From NCBI GenBank assembly GCA_963969395.1, contig OZ017795.1:31229063-31293062 (forward strand): 64,000 nucleotides of DNA. The letters run 5' to 3'. The position numbers and the translations under genes are program-made. Source of the DNA: Pseudoscleropodium purum (lineage: Eukaryota > Streptophyta > Bryopsida > Hypnales > Brachytheciaceae). The notes beneath the pieces are model-generated. The model made no database searches, had not been told where the DNA came from, and was given only the letters and a program-made list of their open reading frames with translations. Below, piece after piece: positions 12,901 through 24,900 of the stretch. Every line of letters starts with the position of its first letter. Within the stretch, counting starts at the first letter, position 1.

Positions 12901-15900
12901 ATTACTAAAAATAGAATGATTCAAAACTTTCCATAACCATATAAATCCAAAGAACCAAATGTCATTTTGTTTGTGCAGTAATATTTTTGTGGGTTGCATG
13001 GCCTCCACCTATTACTTCATAACAAAAAAATGTAGAGATATTTTCGAGTTTAACTTTTCTATGGTATAAAACTACAATCAATAAAGATGCAAGATAAATT
13101 GCAAACTAGCTTGTTGGACTTGGAGAAGTAGATCTTTTCTTCTCACTTGAATATTTATCTTAGTTTAATGAATAATTTTACAAGTCAATATATACAAGGG
13201 AAGTCACCCACAAAAAAATCCATATGATTAACTAAAAAAATTGTGAATCTTTCTAAGAGTCATTCATTTGGTCTACATCTATGAGACAATCCTCATCATC
13301 AATTAAACAAGTCATGGATCTTTCAAGGGTCATTCTTTTGGTCTACACATGCCATATTTGGTTTATATAAACCAATTTATGTTCTTTGTAATACAAAGAA
13401 TTATCTAGATAATTATTTTCAAAGTCCCAAGTAAAGAAGATGTTACACTATAAAACTATTCATGAAGAGTAAGAACTTATAGCATTTTTGCATCAATTTA
13501 GACAAGTAACACTAAATATCACTATTAGTATTTGCCTACTTCTACTATATATCCAATGGTACTTTAACATTCCATGCTACTTAATTAATTAAAGTTGGCA
13601 AATATGATTTGACAAATGTCTACAAAAAAATTCTAAGCATTTTTTCCCATACTAACAAAAACTTGAAAAAAAAATCCCTCAAAATTCTAGCATCTAGTTG
13701 TAGAAATATTCTTTGCCAATTCTAACCACCAAGTGAACTATTTTAATATGTCTAGAATGAAGCTAGCTGCAATGCAACAACAAAAAGGTTTCATCAAGTT
13801 GCAAGGATTCATTGAAAAGATGTTTGAATGCCATTAGGATACTATTGTAAGAATGGATGAATGAAAAATTGTGCAAATGAAAACACAATGGATGAAATTG
13901 TGATAGAATTGCATTTGTTGTAAGATAAGAAGATATTATTATTAATATTTGAGGGAGTCAGAAATATTGGCTAGTTCATTATTAGCCAGTGGAATTGGTA
14001 AGAAAATCTATAAAATTTTCTTTCTTCAACATAAAATATAGAAAAACCTACTGTACTGAACTTCATACTTGAAAAAAAAACTAGTTCAATATGGGAAATA
14101 AAGTGAAATAGCTAGTAAAAAATTCCTAAAAAATATCCTCAATGCTGATTATTATCATTATCATTATTTTATGAAAAAATTATTCTTATTCTTTTTTTTT
14201 TTAAATTAAAAATTAAATTATCATGATTATCATCATCGTTGCTATTCAAAAATTATTAATATTAAAATGATCAATATTACATTCTCCAACCTGCTCTCTT
14301 CTTGTTGATTGACATGATCTTGGGCTTCCAAACTCCCCGCAGACTGGTTCGACCGGGATGACCGCTCGCTTCGAAAACTCCCCTCCGAGGCCATATCCGC
14401 TTCCGCCTCACTGACAAGTCCCGGAGGAGGCCCAAACGCGCGTGCGTTTGCCGCATCAATTTCCACTTGTTGCACAGCCAACTCCTCGGCGTCTCGGGCC
14501 GCTTGTTCCGCGGCTCTTTGAGTCGCAAGCTTGGCCAACTCTTTCTGCAACAGCTTGATGTAGTGGTGTTCGTACATCTCAACGTGTCGGTACAGTTTGG
14601 CAAGCAGGGCCATTTTCATGTTAAATGTTGGGACTCCCAGGAGGGGGAAACTCCAGACTTGGTAACCTTGGCCGAATGGCCAAACAGCAGTCCCTAGTTT
14701 TTTTTATTAGCACCAAAAAAAAAAAACACTAAGGTATGAGGTCCATAAACCAACCATTTAAGAATTGGAATTGATTTTGCTCTACAAGGCTCTAATAGCA
14801 TCCACCTCCTAAAATGTACACTTTTTGTAGGCTACAAAAAAGCAACATGTACATGCAATATACAAATAAGGTGATTGATGCTTTTAGAACCTATGTGCTT
14901 TTAGAACCTCCTACCTTACTGAGACTGTAAGTTTTTTGAAATAATCACACTTATTGTAAGGTAGTCTGTTCTAAAAGCAACCCTAATATTCAAAATGCAA
15001 CCCCTCTCTAGAAACGAGTGACATATTATTTGAAATATTTATTATTATTGATGAAAAGTCAGGAGGAGGAGAAATTGAATGTGAACAAAGATGTTTGCAT
15101 CTTTTCAAGGGATAGTAAGTTACTAGTTTGTTCTTAATTTCTACTACTAGGTTTAGAATGTAGATGATTTAGAATCAAAATGCCACATTTAACTACTTCT
15201 AAACACTAGTAGAAAATGCAGGAATTTTAACAAAATTTTGTTGATTTGGACACATTGTCCTAGTTAATATTTTGTTGATTTCAACAAAAAAATCTATTGA
15301 TTTTAACAAATTTATGTTGAATCAACAAAATAGTGACTCGGACAATGCGTCCAAATCAACAAAATTTTGTTAGAATTCCTGCGTTTTCTACTGGTGAGAC
15401 TATTCAATGAATTTTGGGCAAAATCATAATGAGATCTTCAAACAATTATGTCTTGATGTTTTTAGATGTTTTGCATTACTCATGATGACCATTTTTTCCT
15501 AAATTATTAATTTTGAACTTTTAAAAGTCCAAAAGTAGTTAAATGTAGCATCAAACCAAAGCTTATTTACCTTGAAATAATTCCATGGTTTGAAAACAAT
15601 AGATCAAATAAGCTTAGCATTGGCATGGTTCTAATATGGGAGGCCCATGCTATGTAGACCTCAGATGAGAGGCCTCTCCCTCAATTAGGGATTTTTGGAG
15701 GACTTCTAAGAAAGTTTCTACCCCCAAAATGGAGTCAATTCTACCCACTTTTTCAAGTTTCATGTTTTAAGTCTCACTAATCAGGTTCTTCAATTACTAA
15801 CTACAGGTTTTTTTTTAAGGGTCTAATATTGAGCCACCCCCCATACTAGGATTGTACTATTTGATATTGTATTAGAAGAAAAGAATATACAAATAATGAT

Positions 15901-18900
15901 TTCTCATGGTATGGTATTGTAATGCTATAGATACTACAAGCACACAATATTGTAACAAGTATAGCAAGCACATGGTACCATTGTTTTTTTACAAAAACTA
16001 CAGCTTATTTTTAACTAATTTTTCTCAAACCACATAATTTTTTGGGGCCTGAGGAGTGAAAACATTCATGTTTGTATGTTATTACCTAGTTCAGCCATAA
16101 CATTCCAACAATTGTTTTTTATTCGCTCAACCAAAATGTCTTTGTTTAAATCGCTAACTCTTATCTGCTTCATAAATTCATGTACATTTATAGGTGCGTA
16201 ACATATGGATGTTGTATTCAATGTAAATTGTTTAAATAAATAGAAAAAAAACAAAAAACATTACGAATTTCAAAGAATAAACTGTGAATTGTGTGAATTT
16301 GTAATTGTTAGTGAGCTAATTTGAATAAAAGAGTTATTGCTTCACCAAGTGCAATTGAAGACATTTTCAAATAGAAAATTTTTCATTTTTATTTAAAAGT
16401 AGGATAATAATAAGTTCACATTTACAAATTTAAATAGGAAATTTAATGGAGTATTGAGTTTTGAATGTGTGAATGACAATATTATAAAAATCTACAAATA
16501 TGACCATCATGCTGTTTTATAAATATAATGTTCAAAATCTGAGAAAGAAAAAATATACTCTGTATCAAAATACGGAGGATATAAATAACACAAACTGTGA
16601 TATGAATACAGGATGCAAATTCTATTTATATTTGAAAATTATGAAAAGATATCTACAACTTCTTCTATAATTTTGATGAATATTTTTTTGAATTTTAGAT
16701 TGATGGAATAAATCATTTTTAAAAATGAATCAAAAAAATTATTCATACAAATTGATACAATGAAACCTGCATACAAAGATTAATGAATTTATGTGCTCAA
16801 AACTGTATGTGTTTCATCTGGATAAAGATGTCAACATGTAGCCTAGATGCTCTAATAAATCTCATGATACAAAGTATAATTGAAGACTCTTTTGTACCTT
16901 GTATTTGTATTTGAATTACTAGGTAAAAAATTTGAGGGCTGGAATTTGATTTAAAAAAAATAAGTATCTAATTTTCTGTCATTGAAAATTGAATTAATTG
17001 ATAGAATATAGCCATGAATAGCTAACTAAATATTCTACAACTCTTTTTCCTTTTTCTATAAGACTTTGTTTGTGTTTTATTTTTGTAGTGAATGTTTCAA
17101 GAAAATCAATCCAACTTAACCTCTAACTGCCCATTTAATGGCCTCAACTTTCTCTCAAATCCTTGTAGGCTCCTTAGATTGCACCAAACTTTGAAATCCA
17201 CCTCCTAAATAGAGATAGCAATCCAAATTGGAAATAAAAAATTGATTAATTTGAATGGTAATTAAATTCCATTAGAAAAAAATTTGAGTGATTTGAAGGC
17301 ATTTTTATATAGGAAAATGCACGTGGAGAAGAAATTTGCATAGAAAAATGTGTTGACAAGGAGGGTGGAATCCACCAAGAAGACAAATTTTCGATGCAAT
17401 TTCCAACAACAAGGCTATTGTTCAACACAAACCACCTACTAGAAAATTTGGATGAACAATTTTTTTTTTGGATGAATAGTCCATAATGTTGGTTTATACA
17501 TAATAACTTCCCTAGCAAATGAAGAGGAAATTTTGGCAACGATTTACAAATTATAGGAGTTACTAGATGAAAGATCTGTATGAGTTTCACTACTATCCTC
17601 AATCCATATTGCCTCCGTTGTTAACAATGTACCAAAAAATACATTCCACCCTTTTTATTCCCCCCCCCCCCCCCAAGTCCACAAACGTGAGCTATCAATT
17701 TGATTCACAAAATATAAAGACCCCTCTCCCCTTCAATGGAGCACTATTGAAGGAAAATGAAAGCCTTTGGATGACCCTTAGGACTGAGAAATACGATTTG
17801 TTGATGCTAAATTCGGGTTTGCCAATGTTGAGTTTAGATTAGGACAAATATTAATGTAGGGCATCCAATCATGCCAATCTCAACCATCCAAGACAAAAAA
17901 ATGGAATATACATATGGAATACAAATACAATATATATATACATGGCATACTAATACAAAATACAAATTGAAAAGTACAAATAAGAAATTATAAGTACAGA
18001 TATGGCAAACATGTTTGAAATATCCCATATTGTTTTTCAACCGCATTGATGTCACAAAAGTACAAATGTGGGGTAGAAGGGGTCAACTACAAGTACTAGT
18101 CTCATTGAATGAGAAAATGACATGTATACCCACTTAAAGTTTTTTGGAGAAGTTTAACATCAAATGGAAAATTGCCACATGGATATCTTTAGAAAAACAT
18201 CTATGATATTCCTTGAAAATGACCTTCTTTCATCATGTACTCATAAAATGTGGACATGATGTAAACATTGATAACTAAAAAGCTTGGATGGTAAAAAATT
18301 AATCAACAACATGACTACTTCTATTAACCACAAATATAATTGGTAGAATATATTACAACTTTATTTTATGATACAAATTCAATTTTTTTCCATTTGAGAA
18401 TATTTGGCCCACACAATACTTTGATATTTTTTAATTTCAGAAACATTGACTTGAAATTTATGAATAAATTCCTTTACATTCTTCTTCTAAAGCTTTGTGA
18501 CAATATTTTTATTATATGCTAGTATAGTGTCCAAATAAAAAGAAGTTTGACAAATATATCAGAAAATGAAATGATGTATTAAATAAAAACATATTTATAT
18601 ATATAACAAATAGTTATTGATGACTTGTAAAATATCAAAATATGATCAAAACATTAAAAAATACCTCTTCACAAGTTGCTTCAACTTTTTCATTCATCAC
18701 TTTCCTCAATTTGCTTTCCAAATCAATGTCAACAATCATCTCTTGGGAAGTCAATTTTTCCAAAGGTGGTGCCTACATATATATATAATTTACTTCAATT
18801 TATTGCATTATTTCTTCTAAAACCTATAGGATTTCTAATTTCTAATTAATAAATTCAATTAAAAATCTAAAAATAAAGAGGTAAATTTAAATTTGAAAAT

Positions 18901-21900
18901 CCAAGTATATTTTACACTAAAAAATTTTGTTTTTTTATTTATTGAAAGAACAAAATAACATGGCTATCATAATATCGATTATCATTCTATTTAGTTTTAA
19001 AAATACAAGTTAACACCTCTTAAAATGAAATTATCAATTTTGAAAATTTCTGTACTAAATTTCATTTTATTTTCATTGATCTTTACTAAATTTAATTCTA
19101 GTACATATTGATCAAAACTTGAAGGTATGAATCTTCAAATTCCATTGTAATAGTATCCAACAATAAAAAATTTGAAAGTGTATCAATAGAAAAATGTATA
19201 TATATTTTTTATAAATAAATTAATGAATTCAGTAGCATTATTGATTGGCATTTGAATTTCTAGGTTTCAATTTCATTTAACAAAAATATTCATTATAAAA
19301 CTACACCTTAAGGTTTTTCTCGTATATTTCTTGAAATTCCTTTTTCATCCCATCCACAATGTCAAGAAATTGTTTTCGTTGCAATTCTCCGGAAGTCAAA
19401 TATCTACAATTTGTAGGATGTGATTTCATTGAAAAATTTATATGATTGCTTTAAATTCTTAGAAATGATGATTCTAATATATCACAACATTTTAGTGTGT
19501 TCTCATATCAAAATATTTTAATCTTTTAAGATAGATGTGATTGAAATACAACTTAGTTTTTTTTATTTTGAATCTATTTTAGAAAAACATTGTGTACAAA
19601 CTTAACATATGCTTGAATATATTTTTATATTTCTTAATTTTAATTAAATAATTTAATTATTCATTCAATATATTAATTTCCTAATTTATAGTTCATTTGT
19701 TTATTCTTAAACACGAATAATATTTGTATCTCTAATAAACAATCAATGATTTATATAATTTTTTTAGTAAAAAAAAGAATGTAAGTCATTAATTTTCAAT
19801 AACAAAAATCAAATTCAAATTAATTTTCTTTTGTTATATATTTTAGAAAGTCTTGGGTAACTTACACTAACTTCAATTTTCAATTAGCTAATTGTTTTTA
19901 TATATTTTGATCAATGTTTGCTTTGGATATGGATTAAACCTTTTTTCAACATCTTGGTTGTGTTCTTCTACCAAAGATGGTTGCTCGAGGTTTTCCTCCA
20001 AATGATCATATATAGCTACACTTTGTATTGGTTGCTCATCTGCAATTCAATATACACTTGTTACAATGATAACCAAGATTTAATATTTAATCTGATATCT
20101 TGTGAAAGTATCCCTTATATTTGAATCTCACATTTGTGCATGCAATTATTTCAAAATCTTAAGAACCTTTATAGCCAATGCAATACCTAAAAACACTTTC
20201 ATTGTCATACGGTTTCTTTCTTTTTTTATAGAATTCAAATCACACTTTCAAAAATGATACACTTTATATACGTGATTTCGTAATATGAACCATTCTCACA
20301 TTTGAAAATAACATGTATGTGAGGATAGTTCATAATATATGAAATTGCCCCATTTTTTTATAAGCCAAAACTTTTTTTGTGAGGCCAAAAGGAGAATCCA
20401 AATCCTCTTTTTGTTTTGAACACTATGAATTTTTCGAAATCAGCTGAAAACATATTTCCTTAGACGAATCAACTCTTGACTCTCACAAATAAATTAAAGG
20501 ATGTATAGTATATTTTATAAAAAGGAGTCATGGGCACTTTGCAAACAAGTCGTAATTAGGTGCAATTACCTTACTTTGTGGTTTAAAATTCCGACGAAGA
20601 CCGGCTTCCGAGCAATCCAAACAAAAGAAGACTCCATTTTCTCCACCGGTGAAGACAAGGCCATTGTGCACAGCCAGGCATTCCATTGAATTTGAGTAGA
20701 AGTCGTAGATTTGCAGGTCCAATGTTTTGTTGGGTGGTTTAATGGGGTCCAAAGCATTAGTTCTTATTTGTAAGCATCCATCAGTGGCACCTGATATGAG
20801 AACCTGCTCTTGCTGCAACAACACTGGAGAAAAATCCAATCCACGGCGGGCAGCAATTTTTAATTGTGATTGAGTATTTTTTTTAGTTCTAATTCACACA
20901 GGTTTGGCAGAAAAATTATTCTACAAATAGAAAATGAAACTTGGGATTTTCTTTTTGGGTGGGTGGGGTGGGAGGAAGTAGAAGATAAAAACTTACAAAT
21001 AATATCATTTAAAAAAAAAAATGTATTGAACCTTACTTCTTTTTAAAAAAAAAAACTATGATGTGTTGGTTTTCCCTTCAATAATGATTCCAACAAAGTT
21101 AGAAATTATTTGCATTATAATTAACATCTATGGGATATATCTTAGCCTTCAAAAAGATACAACATCCTCCACTATAATGAAGGATTGAGATTGGAAGGGA
21201 GTTGAATGGGATTATTTTAAGCCTTTAATACTAGTAGCATTACTTAACCTTTTGGCGTTACTTTCTTTTTTACTTTCTGAAAGGTTAATTTCCGTAGGAA
21301 CAAAGTCATTTGATGGGTGTTTACAAAATATGTGTAGTTAGTATGATGTCAATTTTTATTGTGATCTTTTTGATACATTTTTCAAAGGTAAGAGAATTAT
21401 ACTAGCTTTTTTAGAATATATATTTTATTTCAGTTAATGCGTAAGAGCAAAAGTTGTGCCCTCTTAAATTCTTAATGCCCATAGGAGGTCTTCCCTCCAT
21501 AATCACCTCCAAATTACTACTTTGAAATGCAAGTAGAAATTTTGTAGAATGTCTAGCTATAAAATCTCAATCAATACTATCTAATTAGTCTACCTTCAAA
21601 TTTTGCACAATTTGACCATAAAATTTTCGAGATATCTTCAATCAAATTTCAATTTTTGAAAAACAACATTTTTAAAAATGACTTCAAGGACTCATATCTT
21701 ATATTATTTTTAATATCTATTTTTCACTCATTTATTCCCACTTTTTTGACTTGTCATCTTGTTTTTATCTTGTCATCCATATTTCAAGGCAATTTTTTTT
21801 ATTGAATTAGGACTTTTTCTTTTCTTTTAAATTTTTCTAATTTCTAGAAAAATATTCTAATTTTTTGTGAAAGAGTGAGTTGGAGGTTCTAGGTAGAATA

Positions 21901-24900
21901 ATCCAAAAGTCTACCTTTCCTACCACAGTTGCTATTATGTGAGCTTAGGAGCATGAGCATATGAGCCTTAGAAGACTATACATTTATGTTATAGGTGTCT
22001 ATATTATAGAAATCTTCCATGATTATAGTGTAACTATGATATAGGTACCTATATTATAGGTGTTTATATTATAAGCACCTTCAATGATAGTCATGTATCT
22101 ACTTCTAAATATACTCAAGCTCACATACTAGCATTGTTGCCTTTCCTACCACATTCTTTAAAATACAATAGATTGTTGTAATTGCAACTAAAAATGTCCA
22201 CAATTACATAACTATGCTCAAAATTGTAGACAAAAATATTGTAGTTCTATAGACTACAAGCTACATGAGCTCAAAAATACTTATATAAGGTAAAAATATT
22301 TTCAATTTTTTAAAGTATTTGAATCCACAATGTAATCAACAACATTGATTTCTCTTCTATATTAATTGCATATAAAAATAAAATCTTAGTATAAATGGCA
22401 AAGAATGTCTCACTTTTGACATGTTAAAGTCGTGAAGCCCTCTACATTATGAAACAACCTCTAAAAATTATGGCACAACCACTAACTTATGGAATATTCT
22501 TGTAAGATTGGATTGTTTTCATGATCATAGTTCTAGTTCTAGATTTTAATCACAAGCTATGGTAAGAAGAAACTTCAGAGCTTTGGTCACCACATATAAT
22601 TAGTGTAAATTAAAAAGGCACCATGCAATAGCTATTAAATTTTTTATTTTTATTTAAGTTTGAAATCATTGATAATAAAATAGCATTAAAAGAGAGATGT
22701 ATTTATTTGAAAATTATTTGTAATTAGAAGTAAATAAATTAGTTGTTTTAATCTTCATAACCTTTCTAGACATCTCTCAAAAGAATTTATTTAGATTCTT
22801 ACATTGTAGTCTCTTCTATACCATCAATTCCAAATGTCTCACAACCATTTTTCATAAAAAGAAAAACGCTCGAAAACTGCCATTTTTATTGCAAAGAGCA
22901 AGAAACTTTGAAAAATATTCTTCCATATTTATATAAATTGCAAGATATAGTTTCATTTAAATGAAGAAAACAACTTTTTGAGACCTTGTGTGACTAGATT
23001 ATAAGACTTCAAATCTTCTTAGCATAAATTTTTTGTACTTTGTACAATTTTGAATTTATGATTTTTTATTCTAAATAATCAAGTTGAAAATATAGGAATC
23101 TAGAGAAAGAAATATGGTTATCATTCTTTAAAAATTATTACATAAAAATATGCATGAGTTTGATGGAAAAATTATATTATCAATAACCTAAAGATGGGAT
23201 AGAAATAAACTAATACCAGCAATGAGATTTTTCTAGAAAGCATACTAACCTTGAGCAACTTTTTTTTTGAAGATTTTGAAAATTGAATTCAAAAACAAAT
23301 TTCATATGTTATTTTTTCAAGAAGATAATATAATTATCTACAAGACAAGAAGCACCATAACTTTCACATCACTAATCAAAAAATTCCCTCAATAATAAAA
23401 AATACATTTGTTCTCCAAGGGGACAATAGTACTTTAGGGGATTAAAATGAAATCCATCAAATGTACTTTATATACATGCTAGTTGCACTTCAATCCTACA
23501 ACCATTTAAAAAGAAATAGATATAGAAACCATTTAACTCATAAAATTCATTCATGTTTAGAGGCCCAAAACTATTTCAAATACTTGTTTCTATAGTAAGG
23601 TCAAAATCTTCATCAATATTATTTTCTTAACAAATAAAACCACAAGATCCTTTAGCTAATTTATGAAGTATATTGTCCCAAAATTTTAGAGTGAATTCCC
23701 CACCAATTGCAAGTTTGATGTGCAAGATCTTCAAAGTGTAGGCTTTTCTAGCCCTTCCCAAATGGTGAAATTTTGTCTTTCAACCTTTCCCAAATAAAAA
23801 CATGTATGTCCTATAACTTGCATGTTTTTTCAATATGTTCTAAAATAGGTTAAAAATATATATACAAAGATTTAACCAAAAGATTTTTTACAAGCATTTG
23901 AAGAAAACTGTAAAGTGAAAGGTATTATTGAATGAAAGATAAAACTAATCTTCTAATAACTTTTGGAAAAATTTGAGATTTTTAATTCTAGTGGTGGAAA
24001 TATTTTATATTCTACTAAAAAATTAGTATCCTTGATTTTGATTTTGATTTTAAAATTTTCAAACTTGAGAGCAAAAGATGACTTTGTATGTATTTTCTTC
24101 CTTCATTGCCCACAAAATAAAACTCTTCATAACTTTTACTTCACTATTCGGAATTAAATGGTTCAAATGCTTTTGAATAGATATCAATTGTGAGTGTTTT
24201 TGACTCCACCCTTAGAGTAAAAACGTGCACAGAGGTTCTAGCGGCAATGATAGTAAATTTTGATGGGATTTTGTAACTTAGTGTTCTTTGGCCTTTCAAG
24301 CAATGGACACTTGATTTTTATGTTTTCTTTAATCTAATTAAACATTCAAAAACTACGTAACTTGTTTAAGGGTTCAATTCTAAACCAACACGTGAAAACT
24401 AACCTACTTGTAGTAATTGGCTAAACTAAGTTCTAAAAGATGATTTACTATTCTTCAAAGGGTAAAGGATTTCAATTTCTACAAATCCTAGTGAAAACTA
24501 TCAATGGATGAAAGTTACTCATAATTCTATCCTAGAAACTTCATCCACTATCTAAAAATAGTAAACTTTTCCTAATCAATTCTAACTTTTGAAATATAAT
24601 TGTTAATTAGTGAAATTAGTGATCTTTTAAGAGAAATCTCAGTTGTGACCTATTTTAGAAAAGTTCATCCAAAATAGAACCAAACTTCATTTGTCCTTTA
24701 TTATTTTGAAAATTATGTGATTTCCAAAGTAAGTATAGAATTGAAATCTTTCAAAGAATTTTTATTTGATTCTCTTTTAGAAAATTCTTTAATGATTCTT
24801 TTAAGAATATCTTTAATTTTTTTTAAGTTCCTTCTTAAATTTATTAAGTTAAATTTTAAGCCTAATTTTCTCTAATATTCTAATTTCATCTAAATTCTTT

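Larger units (their letters stand above)
11637..16085. other. Intron between exons p and q
   Basis: 4.4 kb. It contains a TTAA-family fragment (12,720-12,960), a GC-rich open-frame fragment (14,270-14,700), a small inverted repeat (14,896-14,979) and a CACTA-like MITE (15,204-15,396). A small missed exon may also lie here, because the frames of exons p and q do not join cleanly. Confidence 0.6.

Noticed and set aside
14467..14697. Plus-strand frame of 76 codons
   Set aside because: Shadow of the minus-strand GC-rich frame; the minus-strand product has coherent coiled-coil composition and the plus-strand one does not.
17246..17842. Frames of 118 and 91 codons near the poly(C) run as a gene
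   Set aside because: No splice context, no family resemblance, low-complexity AT-rich code with a homopolymer-encoded proline run.
20566..20757. Second minus-strand frame inside exon l
   Set aside because: Out of frame with both neighbouring exons; the other frame gives WD-type strands and correct phases.
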